Assembly: GCA_001695595.3 (NCBI GenBank)
Contig: MBPM02000008.1
Coordinates: 1 to 64,000, forward strand
DNA from: Plasmopara viticola
Taxonomy: Eukaryota; Oomycota; Peronosporomycetes; Peronosporales; Peronosporaceae
Length of the DNA: 64,000 nucleotides
Direction of reading: 5' to 3'
Shown: positions 1 through 10,366 of the stretch, piece by piece
Layout: every line of letters starts with the position of its first letter
Position numbering within the stretch: the stretch's first letter is position 1
Translations under genes and position numbers: made by a program
The notes under the pieces: generated by a model
What the model was told of the DNA's origin: nothing
Seen by the model: the letters and a program-made list of their open reading frames with translations, nothing else
Databases searched by the model: none

Positions 1-3000
1 CAATGGTTTTGTTCCACATGCGAGGCGATTGCTTCAGCCCGTACAGTGACCGCTGTAACTTGCACACGTAGTTGGGTTGGCCTTGTCTGTAAAGCCGTCA
101 GGCTGGCGATCATGTAGATATCTTCGTCAAGCTGGCCGTTGAGAAACGCTGTTTTGACATCCATCTGATGAAGTGCGAGTCCGTACTTGGCAGCCAGACT
201 GGAGTAAAATCCGAATCGACGTAAACTTGGCCACAGGTGCAAACGTTTCTTCATAATCAATGCCGAATTTTTGAGAGAACCGCTTGGCCACACAAACGCG
301 CTTTGAATCGCTCGACTTCGCCGGCTTGATTCTCCTTGACACGAAACCCCATGCGATTGCCGATTGCCTTGCGTCCTTTTGGTAGTGGTACGAGCGTCCA
401 TGTCTTGTTTTTTGTAGCGAGTCCATTTCCGAATCGCATGCCTTCTTCCATTTAGGCTGCGTCGTCGGATTCCATCGCCGACTTAAAGGTGTCGGCAACT
501 CTCCCACTGAATCCACAACGTACGCAGCCCTAAAGTCTTGCGCTGTGGCTGACATTTCTCTTCAAGTGATTGAATATCGACTTTGTCGTTTAGACCTTGG
601 CACTTCAGTTGCTTTTTCGAGCGATGGGGTCCGTTGGTGACGCTTACTGCCAGGCTCAACCTCTTCTTCCTGCGCAGATTCCTCGGCTTCGTATTCCATC
701 TGGTCATGCTGTGAGGATTCCTGATCGGTCGCTTCATCATCATCATCCTGAACAACAACTTCATTGTAGCGACGGTTGCTCCTCCCACTGTCAAAAGTAT
801 CTTCCATAAACTTTGCGTCACGACTCACCAGCACACGACCACTTTCTATTTCTTCAAAGCGGTACGCTTTCTCATGTTCCGAGTAGCCAAGAAACGACAG
901 CGTACTGACCGAGCGTCAAACTTGCTGCGCTTTTTCCTTCGGAATCGAGACAAAAGCATGGCATCCGAAAACCTTCAAATTCGTCAGCACAGGTCTTCTT
1001 TTAGTCCAAACTATGGCGATTTATCCATAGCAATACCTCGCGTCGGGCAACGATTGCGAAGGAAAGCGGAGGTCATAACAGCCTCTCCCCAATAAGTCTT
1101 TGGAAGTCCAGCGTGCTCGATCATGCATCTTGCACATTCCACCAAAGTCCGGTTCATGCGTTCAGCCACTCCATTAAGCTGTGGTGTATAAGGAGGCGTA
1201 AACTTCTGCTCGATACCACGTCGCTTGCAGAACTTGGCCATGTCACCCGATGTGTACTCACCTCCATTATCGCAGCGAAGTACTTTGACAACTTTGCCAG
1301 TCTGAGTTTCGGCAAACGCAACAAACTCGGCAAATTTGGTGGCAACTTCAGACTTGTTTCGCAGCAAAAATACCGTTGTAAAGTGCGAGTACTCGTCGGT
1401 GAAAGTGACAAAATACCGCTTGCCGCTAAAAGTCGTCGACTGCATAGGTCCACACACATCACTGTGAATTACTTCCAACAGTTTCTTTGCATGATAAGGC
1501 GACTTTGGCATAAAACTCACTCGCGTTTGTTTGCCAAGTGCACAACCATCACACAGCTCCCACTGTTTCACGGAAGCGAGGTCAATGCCAACACCATAGT
1601 TTTTCTTGACGATAGTTTCCAGACCACTATGTCCAATGTGCCCAAGTCGAAGGTGCCAGAGGTACGAAGTGGTGTCCCCATGACATCCCGACGAGCTTGT
1701 CACATTGGCTTCGTTGGTGCTGACTGGCGTCATACACAGTTTAAACAGCCCTTTGCCCTCGCGGGCTCCAAGCTTCCACTGCATTCCCTTTGCCTGCGCA
1801 AAACAGCCATCGGCTTCGAACGTGACTGGTCCAACATCTTTTGTAAATCGTCCAACAGAGAAAAGATTGCGCGATAGCTTTGGAATATGCCATACTCCAC
1901 GAAGCATGCCCTTCTTGTTTCCGTGGGCCGTCTTCAGAGACATTATAATGTCGCCAGTCCCGATCGCTTGAACAACACCGTCGTCTGCGAGATGTACATC
2001 CACCGGAGGAATTTCCTTGTAATTTCTCATGAACTCTCTTGAAAAAGTCATGTGCTGCGTTGCACCCGAGTCAACCAGCCATACGCAACTCGACTTGGTG
2101 GTGCTTGAGTTTCCACCAACCGAGAAGAGAAAATCACCAGAGTCGACTTCGCTCTGCGCGATATTTGCACGCTGTGCTGGCCGTTGTCGATCTGCGTTTT
2201 CACGAATTCTCACGGGGCACTTGGCGATCCAATGCCCGTGTTCTCCACAGTAATGGCACGCACTGCTGGCCTTAGCAGTCGCTTGTCGTCCCTTGCGCCG
2301 TCCGTTGTCCGACGTCACAAACGCTTGTCCTTGCCCGTGCGCGGCTCCATCGACGCCGCCACCTTGTTCCTTGCGTTTCATCTCTTCGTGTAACAGACGC
2401 GACGTCACAAGCTCCCATGTCAGCGTGTCCGAGCGCGACTCCAGCGCCGTGATGAGGAACTGGTACGAATCACACAGACTTCCAAGAAGCGTGATTACCA
2501 GGTCGTCCTCACTCACCGGGGCGCCCACCGCGTCAAGCTGCTCGGCCAACGTCTTGAGCTTGTTGATGTGCTCTAGCACACCGTCGCCATCCTCCATCAT
2601 CGTCGTGAAGAACCTGCGACGAAGGAAGAGCTTGTTTGCCAGGCTCCTCTTCTCGAAGTGTCCTTCCAATCTTGACCATGCATCATACGCATCCTTGGCC
2701 GAGCGAACCAGAGGCAGCTGCGAGTCCTCCATCGCAAGACAGATTATCGCCAGCGCCTTTCGAGCCTTACGCTTAAAGGTCGACTGGTCCATCGGGTTAC
2801 TCAGCTGCTCAAGCTTTATCTCCCCGCTCGCAACTTCCCAGAGGTCGCGCTCCTCCAACACCATTCGCATCTTGAACTTCCACGTATGGAAGTTCGTTCC
2901 GTCGAACTTGTTGATTCGGCTCGGTGTGGCGTCCATGGTGGCGGCGAAGGCGGTGTCAGAGGGGGGGCGAAGAAGGCAGAGTCTGCGGGGCTTGGGCTCA

Positions 3001-3001
3001 T
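1..3001 (-). pseudogene. A0: lineage-1 copia gag-pol, 3' end cut by window edge, broken
   Basis: Minus-strand gag-pol of family A starting at the ATG at 3001. Seen in order: Gag ([19 protein letters not shown]), CCHC zinc knuckle near 2259-2218, protease VDSGA near 2075, integrase HHCC and DDE core, and the start of RT near the left edge. The frame is open from 3001 to about 1011, where a 4-bp loss beside the TATGG at about 1013 breaks it. Leftward of about 1020 there are some fifteen small insertions and deletions against the other A copies, so no long frame survives. The 1020-3000 part is almost identical to A1 (7370 leftward). It shares its 5' LTR (3006-3283) with A1, so A0 and A1 lie head to tail. 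The family assignment is secure. Whether the indels are decay or sequence error is open. Confidence 0.9.
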
Positions 3002-3005
3002 AACC

Positions 3006-3283
3006 TATTGAATAAAGGTCACTTGAGCTGAAGATGGCAAAATGCAAAGTAAATATATTTAATGGTCCTTAGTTCACAACTACATGCTACCTCTAAGCCA
3101 ATGATTTATCTAAGCCAATCAGAATGACTCACCATCCGGGCGCAATCATCTTCCCATCCCGAAACCGATCTTTTGCCCATCTTGAACCCGCTCTTTAAGT
3201 CAGTCATCAACTGATTGCAGATACCGGTACTTACCGGTATGAAGTCGCTGGTCGAGGCGACTTTTACAGCATCTTCGACAACA
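3006..3283 (-). repeat. LTR-A shared by A0 (as 5' LTR) and A1 (as 3' LTR)
   Basis: This LTR of 278 bp reads TGTTGTCG...TTCAATA on the minus strand. On its right lies A1's purine-rich tract (sense GAGTGGGAG). On its left the PBS and gag of A0 follow at once. One LTR therefore serves two elements, the usual product of LTR-LTR recombination between tandem copies. A 2-bp deletion near 3261 (sense AAAGTCGCC where other copies have AAAGTAACGCC) shifts the part of pol coded in this LTR, so the A1 frame runs on to 3106 instead of stopping near 3230. Confidence 0.9.
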
Positions 3284-6200
3284 CTCCCACTCGACTCGTC
3301 AGCCTTCGCCTTCTGTATACCAAGCTTGCTTCGGAGTACACAAAACTGCATCGCAGGAATCGGCTTGGTCATTATGTCGGCAAGCATGTCGAGAGTAGAG
3401 ATGTACTCGAGAATCACTTGACCATCTTCAACCTTTTCACGTACAAAATGGTATCGAATGTCGATGTGCTTGGTTCGTGTATGAGCTTCCGGGTTCTTCG
3501 CTAGTGCAATCGAGCCTTGATTATCTTCATAAATCTTGACCGCTGTATCCGGGGACATCTCTCCCAGCTCACACATAAACGCCTTGAGCCATATTGCCTC
3601 TTGCGTAGCCTCTGACAATGCCATGTATTCAGCTTCCGTAGACGACAGTGCCACCGTACGCTGTTTCTTGCTCTTCCAGCTGACACATCCACCGCTCATC
3701 ATAAAGGCGTAGCCGCTTGTACTCCTTCGCGACATTGTATCTCCGGCCCAGTCCGCATCCGAAAATCCTTGCAATTGATCATGATTCGCTGCTTGAAATT
3801 CAATACCGTGCGTCCTTGTACCTTGGATATACCTGAAGACTCTTTTTAACGCTTGCCAGTGTGTCGGACATGGGTCTGCTGCAAATTGGCTGAGTACCCC
3901 ACTGCCGCAGCGAGATCCGGACGCGTACCGACCATAAGATACATCAGGCAACCAATAGCATTTCGATATGGCACACCGGTCATGGTTTCACCGTGTTTGC
4001 ATCCTCCTTCGCACATTGACTTGGTAAGTTTGAGTCCTGGATCTTGCGGAGTTCTGACGGGCTTGCTCTTTTCCATATTGAACTTGGTTAAAATTTCGCA
4101 CGCGAACTTGGTTTGCCGCATCGTCAGAGTCCCGATCTTCAAATTTTGCTCGATCTCAATTCCAAGAAAGAAGTGAAGTTGCCCCAAATCCGTCATCTCG
4201 AATCGTTTGCTGAGTGCGTGCTTGGTTTCCTGGAGCATCTTGCTAGCATTGCAGGCCAAAATTAGATCGTCGACGTAAAGTGCTACGAACATCATGTCAT
4301 GGCCATCCCGCTTCACATACACGCAGTGATCAGATTCACACTTCTTGAAGTCCAGGCCCAACATGAAGTCGTCAATGGTTTTGTTCCACATGCGAGGCGA
4401 TTGCTTCAGCCCGTACAGTGACCGCTGTAACTTGCACACGTAGTCTGGGTTGGCCTTGTCTGTAAAGCCGTCAGGCTGCGTCATGTAGATATCTTCGTCA
4501 AGCTGGCCGTTGAGAAACGCTGTTTTGACATCCATCTGATGAAGTGCGAGTCCGTACTTGGCAGCCAGACTGAGTAAAATCCGAATCGACGTAAACTTGG
4601 CCACAGGTGCAAACGTTTCTTCATAATCAATGCCGAATTTTTGAGAGAACCCTTTGGCCACCAAACGCGCTTTGAATCGCTCGACTTCGCCGGCTTGATT
4701 CTCCTTGACACGAAACACCCATCGATTGCCGATTGCCTTGCGTCCTTTTGGTAGTGGTACGAGCGTCCATGTCTTGTTCTTTTGTAGCGAGTCCATTTCC
4801 GAATCGCATGCCTTCTTCCATTTAGCTGCGTCGTCGGATTCCATCGCCGACTTAAAGGTGGTCGGCAACTCTCCCACTGAATCCACAACGTACGCAGCCT
4901 CAAAGTCTTGCGCTGTGGCTGACATTTCTTCAAGTGATTGATATCGACTTTGTCGTTTAGACCTTGGCACTTCAGTTGCTTTTTCGAGCGATTGGGTCCG
5001 TTGGTGACGCTTACTGCCAGGCTCAACCTCTTCTTCCTGCGCAGATTCCTCGGCTTCGTATTCCATCTGGTCATGCTGTGAGGATTCCTGATCGGTCGCT
5101 TCATCATCATCCTGAACAACAACTTCATTGTAGCGACGGTTGCTCCTCCCACTGTCAAAAGTATCTTCCATAAACTTTGCGTCACGACTCACCAGCACAC
5201 GACCACTTTCTATTTCTTCAAATCGATACGCTTTCTCATGTTCCGAGTAGCCAAGAAATCGACAGCGTACTGACCGAGCGTCAAACTTGCTGCGCTTTTC
5301 CTTCGGAATCGAGACAAAAGCATGGCATCCGAAAACCTTCAAATTCGTCAGCACAGGTCTTCTTTTAGTCCAAACTTGGTATGGCGATTTATCCATAGCA
5401 ATACCTCGCGTCGGGCAACGATTGCGAAGGAAAGCGGAGGTCATAACAGCCTCTCCCCAATAAGTCTTTGGAAGTCCAGCGTGCTCGATCATGCATCTTG
5501 CACATTCCACCAAAGTCCGGTTCATGCGTTCAGCCACTCCATTAAGCTGTGGTGTATAAGGAGGCGTAAACTTCTGCTCGATACCACGTCGCTTGCAGAA
5601 CTTGGCCATGTCACCCGATGTGTACTCACCTCCATTATCGCAGCGAAGTACTTTGACAACTTTGCCAGTCTGAGTTTCGGCAAACGCAACAAACTCGGCA
5701 AATTTGGTGGCAACTTCAGACTTGTTTCGCAGCAAAAATACCGTTGTAAAGTGCGAGTACTCGTCGGTGAAAGTGACAAAATACCGCTTGCCGCTAAAAG
5801 TCGTCGACTGCATAGGTCCACACACATCACTGTGAATTACTTCCAACAGTTTCTTTGCATGATAAGGCGACTTTGGCATAAAACTCACTCGCGTTTGTTT
5901 GCCAAGTGCACAACCATCACACAGCTCCCACTGTTTCACGGAAGCGAGGTCAATGCCAACACCATAGTTTTTCTTGACGATAGTTTCCAGACCACTATGT
6001 CCAATGTGCCCAAGTCGAAGGTGCCAGAGGTACGAAGTGGTGTCCCCATGACATCCCGACGAGCTTGTCACATTGGCTTCGTTGGTGCTGACTGGCGTCA
6101 TACACAGTTTAAACAGCCCTTTGCCCTCGCGGGCTCCAAGCTTCCACTGCATTCCCTTTGCCTGCGCAAAACAGCCATCGGCTTCGAACGTGACTGGTCC

Positions 6201-7370
6201 AACATCTTTTGTAAATCGTCCAACAGAGAAAAGATTGCGCGATAGCTTTGGAATATGCCATACTCCACGAAGCATGCCCTTCTTGTTTCCGTGGGCCGTC
6301 TTCAGAGACATTATAATGTCGCCAGTCCCGATCGCTTGAACAACACCGTCGTCTGCGAGATGTACATCCACCGGAGGAATTTCCTTGTAATTTCTCATGA
6401 ACTCTCTTGAAAAAGTCATGTGCTGCGTTGCACCCGAGTCAACCAGCCATACGCAACTCGACTTGGTGGTGCTTGAGTTTCCACCAACCGAGAAGAGAAA
6501 ATCACCAGAGTCGACTTCGCTCTGCGCGATATTTGCACGCTGTGCTGGCCGTTGTCGATCTGCGTTTTCACGAATTCTCACGGGGCACTTGGCGATCCAA
6601 TGCCCGTGTTCTCCACAGTAATGGCACGCACTGCTGGCCTTAGCAGTCGCTTGTCGTCCCTTGCGCCGTCCGTTGTCCGACGTCACAAACGCTTGTCCTT
6701 GCCCGTGCGCGGCTCCATCGACGCCGCCACCTTGTTCCTTGCGTTTCATCTCTTCGTGTAACAGACGCGACGTCACAAGCTCCCATGTCAGCGTGTCCGA
6801 GCGCGACTCCAGCGCCGTGATGAGGAACTGGTACGAATCACACAGACTTCCAAGAAGCGTGATTACCAGGTCGTCCTCACTCACCGGGGCGCCCACCGCG
6901 TCAAGCTGCTCGGCCAACGTCTTGAGCTTGTTGATGTGCTCTAGCACACCGTCGCCATCCTCCATCATCGTCGTGAAGAACCTGCGACGAAGGAAGAGCT
7001 TGTTTGCCAGGCTCCTCTTCTCGAAGTGTCCTTTCAATCTTGACCATGCATCATACGCATCCTTGGCCGAGCGAACCAGAGGCAGCTGCGAGTCCTCCAT
7101 CGCAAGACAGATTATCGCCAGCGCCTTTCGAGCCTTACGCTTAAAGGTCGACTGGTCCATCGGGTTACTCAGCTGCTCAAGCTTTATCTCCCCGCTCGCA
7201 ACTTCCCAGAGGTCGCGCTCCTCCAACACCATTCGCATCTTGAACTTCCACGTATAAAAGTTCGTTCCGTCGAACTTGTTGATTCGGCTCGGTGTGGCGT
7301 CCATGGTGGCGGCGAAGGCGGTGTCAGAGGCGGGGGCGAAGAAGGCAGAGTCTGCGGGGCTTGGGCTCAT
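3106..7370 (-). pseudogene. A1: nearly intact family-A copia gag-pol, one frameshift in RNase H region
   Basis: Single-frame copia polyprotein from the ATG at 7370, about 1380 codons if the frameshift is ignored. Visible: Gag, zinc knuckle C249-C262 (CX2CX4HX4C), protease D311SGA, integrase zinc-binding HLRLGH at about 450, integrase catalytic D515, D578 and E614 (DX35E spacing), RT D947 and Y1032VDD, then an RNase H region with SDADWAGD. The frame breaks near 3898, where this copy has four C's and all sister copies have five. Downstream the reading continues at 3951-3106. Apart from this and the 2-bp LTR deletion the copy looks intact. The missing base may be a sequence error. It would encode all retrotransposition enzymes. 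Gag and Pol are in one frame with no separate env. Confidence 0.92.
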
Positions 7371-7374
7371 AACC
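7363..7374 (-). promoter_or_regulatory. Primer-binding site of A1 (initiator tRNA-Met half) containing the gag ATG
   Basis: Sense GGTTATGAGCCC lies directly after the LTR end. It is the exact complement of GGGCTCATAACC, the anticodon arm typical of eukaryotic initiator tRNA-Met. Drosophila copia and yeast Ty5 are known to prime from such a tRNA fragment. The ATG at 7370-7368 is the first codon of the gag-pol frame. Identical sites lie at 2994-3005, 14408-14419, 21445-21456, 28319-28330 and 40015-40026. Confidence 0.85.
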
Positions 7375-7655
7375 TATTGAATGAAAGGTCACTTGAGCTG
7401 AAGATGGCAAAATGCAAAGTAAATATATTTAATGGTCCTTAGTTCACAACTACATGCTACCTCTAAGCCAATGATTTATCTAAGCCAATCAGAATGACTC
7501 ACCATCCGGGCGCAATCATCTTCCCATCCCGAAACCGATCTTTTGCCCATCTTGAACCCGCTCTTTAAGTCAGTCATCAACTGATTGCAGATACCGGTAC
7601 TTACCGGTATGAAGTCGCTGGTCGAGGCGTTACTTTTACAGCATCTTCGACAACA
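7375..7655 (-). repeat. LTR-A, 5' LTR of A1
   Basis: This 281-bp LTR reads TGTTGTCG...CATTCAATA in sense. The right edge at 7655 is sharp: the next base begins an inverted pol fragment. Read on the plus strand, its last 71 bp supply an ATG (7585) that opens the following chimeric frame. Confidence 0.9.
7409..7423 (-). promoter_or_regulatory. Putative oomycete-type INR+FPR core promoter in LTR-A
   Basis: Sense TTTACTTTGCATTTT. Oomycete promoters often carry an initiator YTCANTYY followed by a flanking region CAWTTT. Here the initiator has one mismatch and the flanking part fits. An A/T-rich TTAAATATAT lies just upstream. A start here would give a leader of only about 45 nt before the gag ATG. 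Confidence 0.5.
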
Positions 7656-9222
7656 GGACTCGCTACAAAAGAACAAGACATGGACGCTCGTACCACTACC
7701 AAAAGGACGCAAGGCAATCGGCAATCGATGGGTGTTTCGTGTCAAGGAGAATCAAGCCGGCGAAGTCGAGCGATTCAAAGCGCGTTTGGTGGCCAAAGGG
7801 TTCTCTCAAAAATTCGGCATTGATTATGAAGAAACGTTTGCACCTGTGGCCAAGTTCACGTCGATTCGGATTTTACTCAGTCTGGCTGCCAAGTATGGAC
7901 TCGCACTTCATCAGATGGATGTCAAAACAGCGTTTCTCAACGGCCAGCTTGACGAAGATATCTACATGACGCAGCCTGACGGCTTTACAGACAAGGCCAA
8001 CCCAGACTACGTGTGCAAGTTACAGCGGTCACTGTACGGGCTGAAGCAATCGCCTCGCATGTGGAACAAAACCATTGACGACTTCATGTTGGGCCTGGAC
8101 TTCAAGAAGTGTGAATCTGATCACTGCGTGTATGTGAAGCGGGATGGCCATGACATGATGTTCGTAGCACTTTACGTCGACGATCTAATTTTGGCCTGCA
8201 ATGCTAGCAAGATGCTCCAGGAAACCAAGCACGCACTCAGCAAACGATTCGAGATGACGGATTTGGGGCAACTTCACTTCTTTCTTGGAATTGAGATCGA
8301 GCAAAATTTGAAGATCGGGACTCTGACGATGCGGCAAACCAAGTTCGCGTGCGAAATTTTAACCAAGTTCAATATGGAAAAGAGCAAGCCCGTCAGAACT
8401 CCGCAAGATCCAGGACTCAAACTTACCAAGTCAATGTGCGAAGGAGGATGCAAACACGGTGAAACCATGACCGGTGTGCCATATCGAAATGCTATTGGTT
8501 GCCTGATGTATCTTATGGTCGGTACGCGTCCGGATCTCGCTGCGGCAGTGGGGGTACTCAGCCAATTTGCAGCAGACCCATGTCCGACACACTGGCAAGC
8601 GTTAAAAAGAGTCTTCAGGTATATCCAAGGTACAAGGACGCACGGTATTGAATTTCAAGCAGCGAATCATGATCAATTGCAAGGATTTTCGGATGCGGAC
8701 TGGGCCGGAGATACAATGTCGCGAAGGAGTACAAGCGGCTACGCCTTTATGATGAGCGGTGGATGTGTCAGCTGGAAGAGCAAGAAACAGCGTACGGTGG
8801 CACTGTCGTCTACGGAAGCTGAATACATGGCATTGTCAGAGGCTACGCAAGAGGCAATATGGCTCAAGGCGTTTATGTGTGAGCTGGGAGAGATGTCCCC
8901 GGATACAGCGGTCAAGATTTATGAAGATAATCAAGGCTCGATTGCACTAGCGAAGAACCCGGAAGCTCATACACGAACCAAGCACATCGACATTCGATAC
9001 CATTTTGTACGTGAAAAGGTTGAAGATGGTCAAGTGATTCTCGAGTACATCTCTACTGTCGACATGCTTGCCGACTTAATGACCAAGCCGATTCCTGCGA
9101 TGCAGTTTTGTGTACTCCGAAGCAAGCTTGGTATACAGAAGGCGAAGGCTGACGAGTCGAGTGGGAGTGTTGTCGAAGATGCTGTAAAAGTAACGCCTCG
9201 ACCAGCGACTTCATACCGGTAA
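7656..9222 (+). pseudogene. A(+) copy 1: 5'-truncated family-A pol (RT and RNase H)
   Basis: Plus-strand family-A pol starting abruptly inside [10 protein letters not shown], so Gag, protease and integrase are missing. It holds a complete RT-RNase H segment: [59 protein letters not shown]. The frame ends at TAA 9220-9222 inside the following LTR. The reading frame is open upstream through the antisense LTR to an ATG at 7585, giving a 545-aa chimeric ORF whose first 24 residues come from antisense LTR. It is an inverted repeat of 10367-11842. I infer that the 5' part was separated by insertion of A1(-) and lies elsewhere or is lost. Confidence 0.9.
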
Positions 9223-9447
9223 GTACCGGTATCTGCAATCAGTTGATGACTGACTTAAAGAGCGGGTTCAAGATGGGCAAAAGATCGGTTTCGGGATGGG
9301 AAGATGATTGCGCCCGGATGGTGAGTCATTCTGATTGGCTTAGATAAATCATTGGCTTAGAGGTAGCATGTAGTTGTGAACTAAGGACCATTAAATATAT
9401 TTACTTTGCATTTTGCCATCTTCAGCTCAAGTGACCTTCATTCAATA
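9168..9447 (+). repeat. LTR-A(+), 3' LTR of A(+) copy 1
   Basis: 280 bp, TGTTGTCG...TTCAATA, directly after the purine tract GAGTGGGAG (9159-9167). It codes the last residues of pol (VVEDAVKV...TSYR, stop at 9220). An inverted repeat ATACCGGTA-AG-TACCGGTAT (9213-9232) overlaps the stop codon. A promoter-like TTTACTTTGCATTTT lies at 9400-9414. Next base 9448 is family-E pol. Confidence 0.9.
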
Positions 9448-10094
9448 TGTCGACAGCGACGCGGCCGGACATTGCATTTGCAGTTGGCTATGTATCAAGG
9501 TTTATGGAAAACCCACAGATTGAGCATTGGACTGCAGTCAAGCGTATATTTCGCTATCTGCAAGGTACAAAGTCTCATGGAATCTGCTTTCAGCCCGGCA
9601 ACGAAGTCAACTTTTGTGGATACTCGGATGCTGATTGGGCAGGTGATCACACCGACCGCAAGTCAACTTCTGGTTTCGCCTTCATACTGATGAGTGCTCC
9701 GGTAAGCTGGGGGAGTAAAAAGCAGTCAAGCGTCTCATTGTCAACCAGCGAAGCTGAGTACATTGCTCTAAGCTTAGCAGTTCAAGAAGGTAAATGGGTT
9801 CATCGCTTACTATGCGAGATTCTGGATGCGGCAGGTGAGCCTGGACCGGAGCTCAAGATTCTTGATGACAACCAGTCTTGCCTCAAGATGACCAAGAATC
9901 CTGTCAATCACGGCCGAGCCAAGCATATCGACATCAAGTACCACCACATTCGCGACGAAGTCAAGCGTGGCGAAATACATCTTGAGTATTGCGAGACCGA
10001 AAACATGCTGGCGGACATTATGACAAAAGGCTTACCAGGACCGCGCCACAAGACCATGACAGCGGCGCTTGGCATACAAGCCGGTTCGCATTGA
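9448..10094 (+). pseudogene. E(+) copy 1: 3' fragment of lineage-2 copia pol (RNase H)
   Basis: The fragment begins inside the conserved STATRPDIAFAVGY and runs through [55 protein letters not shown] and ends GIQAGSH with a TGA at 10092-10094. It carries the RNase H half of pol only. Gag, protease, integrase and the RT core are absent because LTR-A joins it at 9447/9448. The 215-codon frame is undamaged, and an ATG forms across the junction. It is lineage 2, closest by eye to B, D, G and H. A complete family-E element is not present in the window. Confidence 0.9.
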
Positions 10095-10101
10095 GGGGGC
10101 G
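10091..10101 (+). promoter_or_regulatory. Polypurine tract of family E
   Basis: TTGAGGGGGCG directly before the 3' LTR, overlapping the TGA stop of pol. It is the expected plus-strand primer site for reverse transcription. The same tract lies at 17136-17146 and 31046-31056. Copy 3 (24173-24182) has lost one G. Confidence 0.8.
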
Positions 10102-10366
10102 TATTGAGGGTTATGGGTTTCAGGTAACGTACACAACCCAACCCGGTCCAATCCGAACCGCGGTTCAACATAGTTTTTACTTTTTACGATTAAAGGTAAT
10201 TACGTTATGTAGAATAAGTGGTTACGAGTTGTAGGACTTTAAACCCCAATAAATCAATCACTTCCAAATTTACTTCCTCTCAGTCAAGTGTCTTCGCGTT
10301 AACGCAAACGACCCTTCACTTCGCTTCTTCAGCCTCCCCTTACCTTCCGGCCTCAAACGATTAACA
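10102..10366 (+). repeat. LTR-E copy 1, complete 3' LTR
   Basis: 265 bp, TATTGAGGG...GATTAACA, so it starts TA and ends CA. It contains a perfect 12-bp palindrome GAACCGCGGTTC (10155-10166) and CCCCAATAAATC followed by an initiator-like TCACTTCC about 95 bp before its end. It abuts A(-) pol at 10367. Its U3 is close to LTR-G. Confidence 0.88.

Larger units (their letters stand above)
3006..7655 (-). mobile_element. A1: full-length family-A Ty1/copia element with both LTRs
   Basis: Complete unit: 5' LTR 7375-7655, PBS 7363-7374, gag-pol from 7370, purine-rich tract beside 3284, 3' LTR 3006-3283, in total 4650 bp. Its right end abuts an inverted A fragment exactly at the LTR terminus (CGACAACA then GGACTCGC at 7656), as expected if A1 inserted into another A copy. 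No target duplication can be checked because the left side is tandem A0 sequence. Confidence 0.88.

Noticed and set aside
2293..3003. Serine/arginine-rich plus-strand ORFs opposite gag (about 200-240 codons) in each lineage-1 copy
   Set aside because: Low-complexity shadow frames of the gag strand. Length follows the sense gene and no start context or motif supports them.
5322..6245. A 307-codon plus-strand ORF that recurs intact in several A copies (also near 12369 and 26278)
   Set aside because: It is antisense to Gag-Pol integrase/protease. It recurs only because the copies are nearly identical, has no recognisable domain, and breaks with each small lesion in the sense gene.
7363..7374. 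GGGCTCATAACC as part of a tRNA-Met gene
   Set aside because: Only the anticodon-arm segment is present. No acceptor, D or T arms surround it. It is a primer-binding site.
9223..9447. An env-like or extra gene between pol and the LTR end
   Set aside because: In both lineages the LTR begins at or before the pol stop, so there is no room for a further ORF.
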